From contig NC_087084.1 in the NCBI RefSeq assembly GCF_026151205.1, positions 12,491,453 to 12,551,452 on the forward strand: a stretch of 60,000 nucleotides of DNA, in the 5' to 3' direction. The DNA comes from Bolinopsis microptera (taxonomy: Eukaryota > Ctenophora > Tentaculata > Lobata > Bolinopsidae). The translations under genes and the position numbers were made by a program. A model generated the notes under the pieces. It was not told where the DNA came from, ran no database searches, and worked only from the letters and a program-made list of their open reading frames with translations. Shown here piece by piece: positions 23,711 to 34,739 of the stretch (positions are counted from its first letter, which is position 1; every line of letters begins with the position of its first letter).

Positions 23711-25760
23711 AAGGACCAGTTAACTGAAAAATTTATAGTCTCAAATTTGGCTAAGATTTAAATCAGCTGTGACAAACTGGTAAAGAATCGTATCGCCGAA
23801 AGAACCAACTCTCTAGCGTACGTGTAACGCGTGTTATTGCAATAATAAGGCTGTGGCCTCGTGACGTCACGAAGTCCCTCAGTGCGCGCTGGCATAGCGT
23901 AATACGTTGCAAATGTTTATCGTTGTCATTAAAACACATGTAACTCACTTAAATTTTAGAATTATGACTATTACCCTAGTTCTCCCAAATCCTTATAGTT
24001 TTGGCTATCATCCTAACTAAAGGAATAGCTGATTGGATGTACAGTGTTCACGTCATGATTTTAAACAGTGATATAGGTTCTTGAACAGTGGTGGGTGAAT
24101 GTACGGTTAGAAAGTTTCTGCTATTACAGTTCTTATGTCATATGTGATAATTTCGGATTGTTTTCATTGCTTAATTACACAAGCAGCCAGCAGGGAGACT
24201 GTACCGATTATTTTTCCCCAGTCCATGAAACTCTAACGAATTTAGAAAGGATCTAGATAAGTAGGAGTTTGTTCAATTCCGAGAGCAATTATATTTCAGC
24301 ATAGCGAAATTTCTAATTTTAATCCGCATGTGTCAGCCAGTACAGGAGACAAGAAGTCTGGCTACTTTACGGCCGTTCCTCTGGGACCATCAGTAGAAGT
24401 AGCTTCTATCAGAACAGTGCCGTGGGAACAGAATTCCCGCCAAAATACCCGGTCTACCAAATAGTAATACAGATTGGAGTTCGAGTGTACGGTGTGCGGT
24501 GTGTTTTGAATTAGACTTGCGGCTTACCTAGTTGTTATCCTAATTGCATTATCATCGGTACATAACATAAATAAACTACTGGTAAGTTTAAATACCAAGT
24601 GCAAACGTGTTCAGTCGATCGACCCACTGAACAACTATAGAACTTCCAAGACCCTATTATTCTTTGGCCATATATTACGGCACGATCGATTGTTATATGG
24701 TTAAAGTTAAACGACCAACGCTAATCTATACAATTCTAAAACTATGAGCTAGCACTTTAATCTAAAAATACACTTTTTATATTACTCCTGATTTTTACAT
24801 TTCACGTAAAACATTGTCGCCACAGGTTGATCATGGACACTAACAGCTTAATTTGAGATAAATGACTTATGAGTTTCTCTAAAGTTAACTCTTAAGTTGT
24901 GCAGTCCAGTCATTTTTGGACATTTATGGAAATGAACCTGCAAATGTTCAGATACTAACGAAACTTTGCACAGACCTTCCCGAAGGTATGAATGAACGAT
25001 TTTCGTTTGGAGACATTTTTTTTGACAGTGGAGAAAACCCAGGAGGGCCACGCCCATATTGACCCAATAACGTAACCGACCCCTTGCTTCTGAAGGTCGT
25101 AGAGACTTCAAAATAGGCTTAAACGAAGCCGCATATGCATGTTTATATAGGAGTTATTGAGCAACACATGGCCTAAAATCCATACTTTTCGAGAAATTCG
25201 CCAAAAACCATTTTGGGCGTGGTGCTGAGCCCATTTTCGATAGGATCGTGATAGAGTCTTTAGACAGGGTGCAAAAGAACCGCAATTAGCATATTAATTT
25301 ATGACTTACGAACAAACATATGCCTTAAAGTGCTTACTTTTTCAGTTATTGGCGAAAAACTGATTTTCGGTTCCAGAAATCATGCAAAACTATGGGTATC
25401 TGGTAAATTGGGCTATGAAGGCCCTAAAGGTTTTTAAATGTGTGCAAATTGTGCAGAATGGCCATGTTTATATACAACTTATGAAGCAACTTGTACCCTA
25501 AATTACTTACTTTTCGAGTTATTCGGGGAAAAACATTGTATTATGCCCATTTTCTACCTGTAAACAGTAAAATACAGTCTCACGGGCTCCTCTGCGCGCG
25601 CAAGGGACTTCGTGACGTCATCGCCAAAATAATACAAACGCTATTTACACGCGTTAGAGAGCAGTTAGAGATTTAGGAATTTCGACTCATTGCTTAGTTT
25701 GCTATTTGTCACAATCTGTCAAAATATGAGGATAACTTTTTTTTCAGTTAACTGGTCCTT
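23711..25760. mobile_element. ~2-kb non-autonomous TIR element inside the tandem array
   Basis: The ends AAGGACCAGTTAACTGAAAA (left) and its inverse (right, 25741-25760) begin inverted repeats of about 170 bases that share CTTCGTGACGTCA and other blocks. The neighbouring array copies show the uninserted site (GATATCCTGTAAACTTGTGCG). The interior, roughly 24840-25560, holds degenerate units around TTTTCGAGTTATTCG. There is no transposase frame. Confidence 0.75.
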
Positions 25761-26528
25761 GTGCGATCATCGAGCTTATAAGTGCAACAAACCACACGAC
25801 CACGCTCCCATCATTCTTCCACTACGTTGCCACCATGTTGTATCACGTTGCCAGTATCAATATTTAAAATGTCAATTAAAAATGTAACGTACGTAACTAT
25901 AAACTTGTTCAGCATTTTCCTGCCCAATGACCATATACCTGTAACCAGTGCAAGGATAATTTACACGAATAAGAGTGGCTTCAGTAGATCTGGTTACTTG
26001 TGTGTTGTAGGGAGGCGACTTTACAACCTTACTTACCAAGACGTGCGCCGAGTTGGACTTGTCTTATCTACGGTCTTATCTACGGTCTATTTAGAACAAA
26101 TATTTCACCCGTTAAGGAGGTGAGCCATATTTTTTGACACTTAACAGAGATCAACCAATCAGCTTCCAGCATTGGCAATTTTATGAAGTCACTATTACTC
26201 TTTGAAAACTATGGTAATGGTACACTTCACCATTGGCAGTATCCTTATCTATCGCACTATAAACACTATACAATGGAGTTACATATATTATCATCATCAG
26301 CGGCGTATTTGCTGATGCGACATGATTTATAAGGATGTCCTGCATCCAAATTCCAACCACCAAAACCTACTATTTCAATTATGTAGATTAGATTATATCT
26401 CGAGAACATTCGGCGGTTTTATCTAAAACAAAGTATCCGGTGTGTCCACGTGACCCACCATCAGATGACTTGATCTAAATCTGAGAACCTCAGGACTTGT
26501 TGTCCTAGAAACGTTTTAACCCAGAACC

Positions 26529-26687
26529 ATGTTGTCTCCGGATCAGCAGATACTGTGTTTGGTCCTAATAATGGAAGATAAGCATGCTATTAAAGCAAGC
26601 AACCAGATCTTACCCAGGTTGAACATTATCTTGGATACTCAGGTGACACGCCGGATCCTTGGTTCAGATCACAAAGTTGAATGTTAA
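26529..26687 (+). other. Highly conserved block of the 1.6-kb unit with a 52-codon open frame
   Basis: This frame starts MLSPDQQILCLVLIMEDKHA and ends RILGSDHKVEC. The same frame is open at 28170-28328 with one residue changed (R to H). In the third copy (about 29811-29960) the ATG is lost though the remaining frame is open, and the truncated fourth copy keeps only its second half (30836-30925). The DNA is more constant than the rest of the unit. I do not recognise the peptide; the block could equally be an RNA or regulatory element. Confidence 0.35.
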
Positions 26688-29600
26688 CTCTCGACATATA
26701 ATCTAATGTAGACTTACCCATTCGCTCATTGAACCCGTTACGAGATAAGCCTGTCACGAGATAAGATTCCAGTACTGTCGGTGATGATTTGCAACTACTT
26801 ACGCTATTTTATAGAGTGTGCGGATGAAAAACCAGTGTTGTGTTTGTTTTAAGTCCGTGTTGTTGTTTGTGCCATTTTAATTTTTCACCACGATACTTTG
26901 GAAAATCAACAATTTGCAGCTACAGGAAGTATGTATGAACCTCACAATTTAAGATATCCTACTCCATAGATTACTTAATTACAATTTCAATGACGATTAT
27001 GTTGATAAATAAAAGCTGTTCGGTTGGAATAATAAAATATTATCATATTAGTGTTGGTATACATCTCGTGATTGTATGCAATATGGCTATGATACCTTTC
27101 TGCCGGGTTCACATCAGGTTGTTTCTACTCAATACCCTGTTTTCTACAAACAGTCAACTTGCTGACGTGTACAGCTAGAAGAAGAGTTATCTGGCCAGTA
27201 GCCATAATCCCAATATCCAATATACAATAAACCTGCACGACGAATAATAGGAAGATATATTATAACTGTTTATATTGAGATGGCGAGAGCCGTGGAATGG
27301 AAATCTCAAAAACTTATTCGATGCTTTAGTGTTTAGGAGTAAGAAGAAGTGTTTGAAGTTTGTATTGATATCCTGAAAACTTGTGCGATTATCGAGCTTA
27401 AGTGCAGCAAACCACACCACCACGCTCCCATCATTCTTCCACTACGTTGCCACCATGTTGCATAAGGTTACCAGTATCAATATTTATGTCAATTAAAAAT
27501 GTAACCTACGCGTACGTAACTAAAAAATTGTTCAACCTTTTCCTGTCCGATAACCATATAAATCCTGTAACTGCAGTGCAAGGAAATGTACACGAATAGC
27601 TAGGAGTAGCTTCAGTAGATCTGGTTACTTGTGTGTTGTAGGGAGGCGACTTTATAATCTTACTTACCAAAACGTGCGCCGAGTTGGACTTGTCTTATCT
27701 ACGGTCTTATCTACGGTCTATTTGGAACAAATATTTCACGAATATCACCCGTTAAGGAGGTGAGCCATATTTTTTGACACTTAACAGAGATCAACCAATC
27801 AGCTTCCAGCATTGACAATTTTATGAAGTCACTATTACTCTTTGAAAACTATGGTAATGGTACACTTCACCATTGGCAGTATCCTTATCTATCACACTAT
27901 GTCTATACACACTATACAATGGGGTTACATATCATCATCAACGGCGTATCTGCTGATGCAACTTGATTTATAAAGATGTCCTGCATCCAAATTCCAACCA
28001 CCAAAACCTACTATTTCAATTATGTAGATTAGATTATATCTCGAGAACATTCGGCGGTTTTATCTAAAACAAAGTATCCGGTGTGTCCACGTGACCCACC
28101 ATCAGATGACTTGATCTAAATCTGAGAACCTCCGGACTTGTTGTCCTAGAAACGTTTTAACCCAGAACCATGTTGTCTCCGGATCAGCAGATACTGTGTT
28201 TGGTCCTAATAATGGAAGATAAGCATGCTATTAAAGCAAGCAACCAGATCTTACCCAGGTTGAACATTATCTTGGATACTCAGGTGACACACCGGATCCT
28301 TGGTTCAGATCACAAAGTTGAATGTTAACTCTCGACATATAATCTAATGTAGACTTACCCATTCGCTCATTGAACCCGTTACGACTACGAGATAAGCCTG
28401 TCACGAGATAAGATTCCAGTACTGTCGGTGATGATTTGCAACTACTTACGCTATTTTAGAGAGTGTGCGGATGGAAAACCAGTGTTGTGTTTGTTTTAAG
28501 TCCGTGTTGTTGTTTGTGCCATTTTTTAATTTTTCACCACGATACTTTGGAAAATCAACAATTTGCAGCTACAGGAAGTATGTATGAACCTCACAATTTA
28601 AGATATCCTACTCCATGGGATTACTTAATTACAATTTCGCAATCACGATTATGTTGATAAATAAAAGCTGTTCGGTTGGAATAATAAAATATTATCACAT
28701 TAGTGCTGGTATACATCTCGTGATTGTATGCAGTATCGCAGCTAGTGATATACCTTTCTGCCGGGTTCACATCATGTTGTTTCTACTCAATACCCTGTTT
28801 TCTACAAACAGTCAACTTGCTGACGTGTACAGCTAGAAGAAGAGTTATCTGGCCAGTAGCCATAATCCCAATATCCAATATATGCAATAAACCTGACCAA
28901 CGATTAATAGGAAGATATGTTATAACTGTTTATATTGGGATAGTGAGACTGAGAGCAGCTGGAAATCTTAAAAACATATTCGATGCTTTAGAAGTAAGAA
29001 GTGTTTGAAGTTTGTATTGATATCCTGTAAACTTGTGCGATCATCGAACAACAAACCACACCACCACGCTCCCATCATTATTCATTCTTCCACTACGTTG
29101 CCACCGGCACCATGTTGCATCACGTTGACAGTATCAATATTTATGTCAATTAAAAATGTAACCTACGTAACTAAAAACTTGTTCAACCTTTTCCTGTCCG
29201 ATAACCATATAAATCCTGTAACTGCAGTGCAAGGAAATGTACACGAATAGCTAGGAGTAGCTTCAGTAGATCTGGTTACTTGTGTGTTGTAGGGAGGCGA
29301 CTTTATAATCTTACTTACCAAAACGTGCACCGAGTTGGACTCGTCTTATTTACGGTCTTATCTACGGTCTATTTGGAACAAATATTTCACGAGTATCAAT
29401 GATCAGGCGAGCCATATCTGTTGACACTTAACAAAGATCAACCAATCAGCTTCCAGCATTGACAATTAAGAAAGTCACTATATTACTCTTCAAAAACTAT
29501 GGTAGTGGTACACTTCACCATTAGCAGTATCTTTATCTATCACACTATACACACTTATACAATGGGGTACATTGCATCATAATCAACGGCGTATCTGCTG

Positions 29601-31303
29601 ATGCGACTTGATTTATAAGGAAGTCCTGCATTCAACCACCAAAACCTACTATTATAATGTATATTATAAATTGAGAACATTCAGCGTTTTTATCTGAAAC
29701 AAAGTATCCAGCGTGTTCACGTGACCCACCATCAGATGACGTGATCGAAATATGAGAACCTCCGGACTTGTTGTCCTAGAAACCTCTTAACCCAGAAATG
29801 CATTTTTTCTCCGGATCAGCAGATACTGTGTTTGGTCCTAATAATGGAAGATAAGCATGCTATTAAAGCAAGCAACCAGATCTTACCCAGGTTGAACATT
29901 ATCTTGGATACTCAGGTGACACGCCGGATCCTTAGTTCAGATCACAAAGTTGAATGTTAGCTCTCGACATATAATCTAATGTAAGCTGGTTAAATACCTT
30001 ACATATTCGCCCATTGGCCCCATTGAACCCGTTGGCGTTACGAGATAAGATTCCAGTACTGTCGGTGATGATTTGCAACTACTTCCACTATCTTATAGAG
30101 TGTGCGGATTAAATACCAATGTTTTGTTTGTTTTAAGTCCGTGTTGTTGTTTGTGCCATTTTCACCACGAGACTTTTGCAAATCGACAATTTGCTACAGG
30201 AAGTATTTATGAACCTAACAAATTTAGATATCCTACTCCATAGATTACTCAGTTACAATTTCAATCACAATTATGTTGATATTATATAAAAGCTGATCGG
30301 TTGGATTAATAAAATATTATCATATTAGTGCTGGTACACATCTCGTGATTGTTTTGTGTTTGCAGTATGGCTGTGATGCCATTTCTGCTGGGTTCACATC
30401 ATGTTGTTTCTACTCAATACCCTGTTTTCTACAAACAGTATGCCTGCTGACGTATATAGAACGAGAGTCATCTGGCCAGTAGCCATAATCCCATCCAGTA
30501 TACAATAAACCTGCACGACGATTAATATATATATATATAGGAAGATTAATAGGAAGATATATAACAGTTTATATTGAGTTGGTGAGACTGAGAGCCTGGA
30601 AATATCAAAAACTTATTCGATGCTATATGAGTAAGAATTGTTTGAAGTTTGTATTGATATCCTGAAAACTTGTGCGATCTTTGAGCTGAAGTGCAACAAA
30701 CAACACCACCACGCTCCCATCATTTTTCCACTACGTTGCACTTGCATCACTGATCACGTAGCCACCTTTAAGTCAATTACAAATTACAATATTCAATGTA
30801 ACTATAAACTTGTTTAACCGCTCTTTGAACAAGTGACCAGATCTTACCCAGGTTGAACATTATCTTGGATACTCAGGTGACATACCGGATCCTTGGTTCA
30901 GATCACAAAGTTGAATGTTAGCTCTCGACATATTATCTAATGTAAGCTGGTTAAATTTAAATAAATACCTTACCTATTCGCCCATTGAGAGATATGAGCA
31001 ATTTGATATTTAAACAGTATCAAATTGTTTATAATGTCAAATGTGCTCCTGTACCTTTTTATACAAATATGCAAATTATTACGATCATTTCTACATATAG
31101 AAATTATAAAAAATAACTTAACCTAGCTTGCTGGCCTATTGCTTGCTACTCTCACGTATAATGCGAGAAGCTCAAAAAGAGCGCCGCGCATTGGGACTGA
31201 CGTGCCAGGTTACATTACAGACTGATTATGGTCAGCTACAATCTACATGTAATACTATTCTGATATTCAGTTGAATATTTTAACCTACAGTATACTAATA
31301 CTA

Positions 31304-32781
31304 CAGGGTGGCCCAAAAGTGACTACCCACACGCAACCTTTTAATAACTCACGTAATTCGTCTCCAAATTGCACCAAAATTTCAGAGATTATAGATATGG
31401 GTCAAACTTAGATTTCCTGAAAGTTTCGTAAGCCACGCCCAATTACAGTGGGCGTGGCGTGACACTCCCTCTTTTTCACTATTGTCTTCATAAAATGAGA
31501 ACGCTTTAAGCTAAGAACTCCACATTTTTTGCACACATTTGGCTTGATAATTTAAAACCTTTCCCAAAGTTTCAAGTTCATTGTTCAAAATTTGGCTGAG
31601 TTATGACCATTTCAAAATTCATCGGAAACGTGATCCGAGCACTCAGTCAGTGATCTCTGCACTTGGTTAATGGCCTGTTTGGCTCACATGCACCGCTTGA
31701 TTGGTTGCAGGGCTTGTTAGCCCTGCTAGTCACAGGTTCGTTCCTTACAATCGATAAAAAGGAATGAACTATCCATTGAATTATCGAAAATGGTTCACTA
31801 TCCTCCCTATACTGCGGAACAACGATTGTTTGTCTACCTGAACAAAGAGAATGGGGAGTTCTGTCCTCAGCTTAAACGACAATTTCAAATGAAATTCAAC
31901 CGACCATCCCCTTGCCGGAAAAGCTGCTTTGATATGCATCACAAGATCAAGTTCACTTTTTCTGCAAACGATCGGCGAAGAGTCGGCAGAAGACGAACTG
32001 CGAGGACCGAAGAAAACATCACCATGGCATGGTTGTTTGTGACGTGATGGATACACCTAAAATTGGCACCCGAAAACGAGCTCCTGCCTTAGACCTCAGC
32101 AGAACATCCCTTCAACGAATCCTAAAGCGAGATCTTTCTAACCGGGCCTATCGGATCACAAAGAAACACCAACTTTTAGACCGTGACTCCTGATTTTCCT
32201 GAAAAGGTCACGATCTGGTGCGCCATCAGTTCTCGTGGAATCCTAGGACCTTACTTTTACGAAGAATTTGGTGTTTTCCTGTCTAGCAAAGTCATTATCG
32301 GTATCCAATCAATCATGATCAGGTCGTCATCTCCTCAGTATGTTTGGTAAAGCCTAATGAACCTCATTAATACAGCTAACGCCTTACTCTTGATCAGATT
32401 GGGTGACGAGATCACTGATTGAGTGCAGAGATCACTGACTGAGTGCTCGGATCACGTTTCCGATGAATTTTGAAATGGTCATTACTCAGCCAAATTTTGA
32501 ACAATGAACTTGAAACTTTGGGAAAGGTTTTAAATTATCTAGCCAAATGTGTGCAAAAAATGTGGAGTTCTTAGCTTAAAGCGTTCTCATTTTATGAAGA
32601 CAATAGTGAAAAAGAGGGAGGGTCACGCCACGCCCACTGTAATTGGGCGTGGCTTACGTAACTTTCAGGAAATCTAAGTTCGACCCATATCTATAATCTC
32701 TGAAATTTTGGTGCAATTTGGAGACGAATTACGTGAGTTATTAAGAGGTTGCGTGTGGGTAGTCACTTATGGGCCACCCTG
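31304..32781 (+). mobile_element. Deleted Tc1/mariner-like transposon with ~300-bp inverted repeats
   Basis: The ends CAGGGTGGCCCAAAAGTGAC (left) and CAGGGTGGCCCATAAGTGAC (read inward on the right) are flanked by TA on both sides (31302-31303, 32782-32783), the mariner target. Long inverted arms include GGGCGTGGC and the ATTTTGAACAATGAACTTG region. Between them, 31790-32330 is a transposase relic. A helix-turn-helix-like start (MVHYPPYTAEQRLFVYLNKE) ends in a stop, LSRTSLQRILKRDLSNRAYRI follows, then after more stops VTIWCAISSRGILGPYFYEE, which matches the second catalytic region of this superfamily. The rest of the catalytic core is missing. Confidence 0.8.
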
Positions 32782-32783
32782 TA

Positions 32784-34515
32784 TTATAGTATACTGTATA
32801 ATACCGTATAATACAGATCCGCGCATAGTGATAGAGTAGTCTTAATATTGCTACACATTGCACATCTCTTTCACACTCACAGAAAGCCGTGCTGAACTCT
32901 GAAGAGAGCTAGAGATAATATATCAATTATATATTCATAACACTAAGTTACTAGAAACAAACATTTCGTCCGTGATCAGACGTTCATGTCCGCCCCGTTG
33001 TCTTATCTTTACGTACTGTGAGTCCGCAACATTCCAGTATCCGTGCACTACGAGAACAGAGAATCATTGTCTGAAGTTTGAACATGTATCCCACGTCTGT
33101 TTGGTCTCGGCAGTTAAACAAATAAAACAATTTCTTGAAGGAACGCAATTCAAACAACCCCAAAACAACAATTTTCAGTTCAAATGATCAAAACCATTGT
33201 TACCAGGCTATTCTCATAACCTATCGCATTCAGTGGACACAGCACTAGATTCCGACGCGCTCTCAACCACAAAAGTACCTAATTTTACATACAGAACACG
33301 ATCTTAGCAAACATCATAGGTTCAAAATAAGTCCGGAATTTCTGTGCACGTGGAGAGTAGTCGGAATCACGTGTGCATGTCACTACAGCTGATAAAGTTA
33401 ATACCCGGACCAGTTTACTCCGCTAGTCAACCTGCCAGTTAGCATCCATTCTAAAAAGCGCACTTAAACCATTCTACTGGCACCGGCTCATCGCTAGTTA
33501 CATTTTCGGAGATGTGGTGTCTATTTGGTATCGTAGGAATGAAATTAATGAGGGCTCTCAGAAAATTTAATAACGCAACCTGTGAGAAATTTCAAATTTG
33601 TTCATAGATTTTGCCGAACATTTGAATTCAAGATGATTTTAATGGTGAGCGTGATTTAGAGAATGAAAATTTCGTAGATTTTTACGTTAAAAAAAAAGTT
33701 AAAGTAACTCTGTTATTTTGAGTAGTGCAGTGTACTACTTACTAAACGATCTATTTGACCAATTTCAAATGAAATATTGAACACCATTTCAAACTATGTA
33801 CTTAACCATGACATTGGAATTATGTCGTTAAAACTTATCTGTTGAAATTGCGATGAGCCGAAATGTGCCTCAAAATCGTGGGATTTTATCATGAAGTAGT
33901 AGTTAAGTACTTATCTCACTGTAAGGAGAATTCTAATGTAAGGGCAACTTACTAAATTTTAAAGCTTAAAATTGTAGACCAAATAACGACGTCACCAGAA
34001 ACGATGTCGTGACGAAACAGACTTCATGTCATAAAACATGGTATCTGACGTCATTAAACATGAGATATGACGTCATTAAACGTGATTTATGACGTCATTA
34101 AGTAGCGCCCTTCTTATCTCCTATCTACTCACGCCACACATATATAAATTTTTCAAACAAAATTCGCAATGTAAATAAAGAAAGTAAATCGCTAGGCAAC
34201 GTAGCAAAATGGTCTTTTACAACTTTGTGTAAATCATACTAAAGTGTTCGGGTGTCTTAACACGTTCCAATATCGAAAATGCTTCCCGTGCCTTAAAAAT
34301 CTGTTATCAATAAAAATATACTTGTCGCAATTAAAGAAATATTTTCCATGATCACGTACAAAACAGGAAATTTGACGGTGTAAACTTGAGACGGGAAGCA
34401 TTTTCAACTAACACTCGCAGCTCTTTTCTCGTCTCAGAGCACATGAATAATGTAGGGAGGTGTGCGCGCGCTGCACGCTTAGGTTGTCATGACAACGCGG
34501 CACGTTGGAGCAGGG
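32784..34515. other. Intergenic stretch between mariner relic and TLK
   Basis: Apart from the TGACGTCA array below I see no gene. AT-rich sequence with scattered short repeats fills the rest. Confidence 0.4.
34046..34097. promoter_or_regulatory. Three TGACGTCA (CRE) palindromes at 22-base spacing
   Basis: TGACGTCATTAAA-like sites lie at 34046, 34068 and 34090, each a full palindromic CRE. They lie about 640 bases beyond the last confirmed TLK exon. They may be an enhancer-like CREB/ATF site cluster or just a tandem repeat. Confidence 0.45.
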
Positions 34516-34671
34516 TTAGGAGTGACTACTGGTTACTACTGGAGGAAGGAATGTGCCCATTGTCTGGGGAATGGGAGATGGGGGCGCTTCTGGTACCACC
34601 TGAAACGGTGTTGGTATTGCAGTCTGATGGAATGCACGTGCTAGTTCATTATTAATGTTCATACTGCGATC
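34516..34671 (-). other. Possible alternative terminal exon of TLK
   Basis: On the minus strand an open frame of 51 codons plus stop reads DRSMNINNELARAFHQ..., then proline-rich VVPEAPPSPIPQTMGTFLPP to VTSSHS and stop. Its phase fits a donor CCG|GTTAGG inside the preceding exon if the acceptor is the weak GATAAG|GAT at 34672. A better-looking CGCAG six bases further would end the protein after three residues. Known TLKs also end in a Ser/Pro-rich tail. Confidence 0.35.
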
Positions 34672-34739
34672 CTTATCACATCTTGGGACCAATTGCCATA
34701 TTACTTAAAATTTCGCAATCCATAATTAGATGAGAAACG

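Larger units (their letters stand above)
23330..30990. repeat. Tandem array of a ~1.64-kb unit, about 3.5 copies
   Basis: Aligning on ACTTGTGCGAT, full copies start near 25761, 27379 and 29031 (1618, 1652 and 1636 bases). A partial copy runs 30667-30990 with an internal deletion, and the last ~380 bases of a further copy lie at 23330-23710, cut off by a 2-kb insertion. Copies are highly similar, with small indels. Landmarks in each are AATAAAAGCTGTTCG, CACGTGACCCACCATCAG and a very constant block from CTCCGGATCAGCAG to CTCTCGACATA. No transposase or long frame is present. It could be a satellite-like amplification or tandem copies of an unrecognised element or gene. Confidence 0.85.

Noticed and set aside
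34386-34655. 89-codon plus-strand frame
   Set aside because: The opposite strand offers a more protein-like proline-rich frame linked to TLK; this one looks like its shadow.
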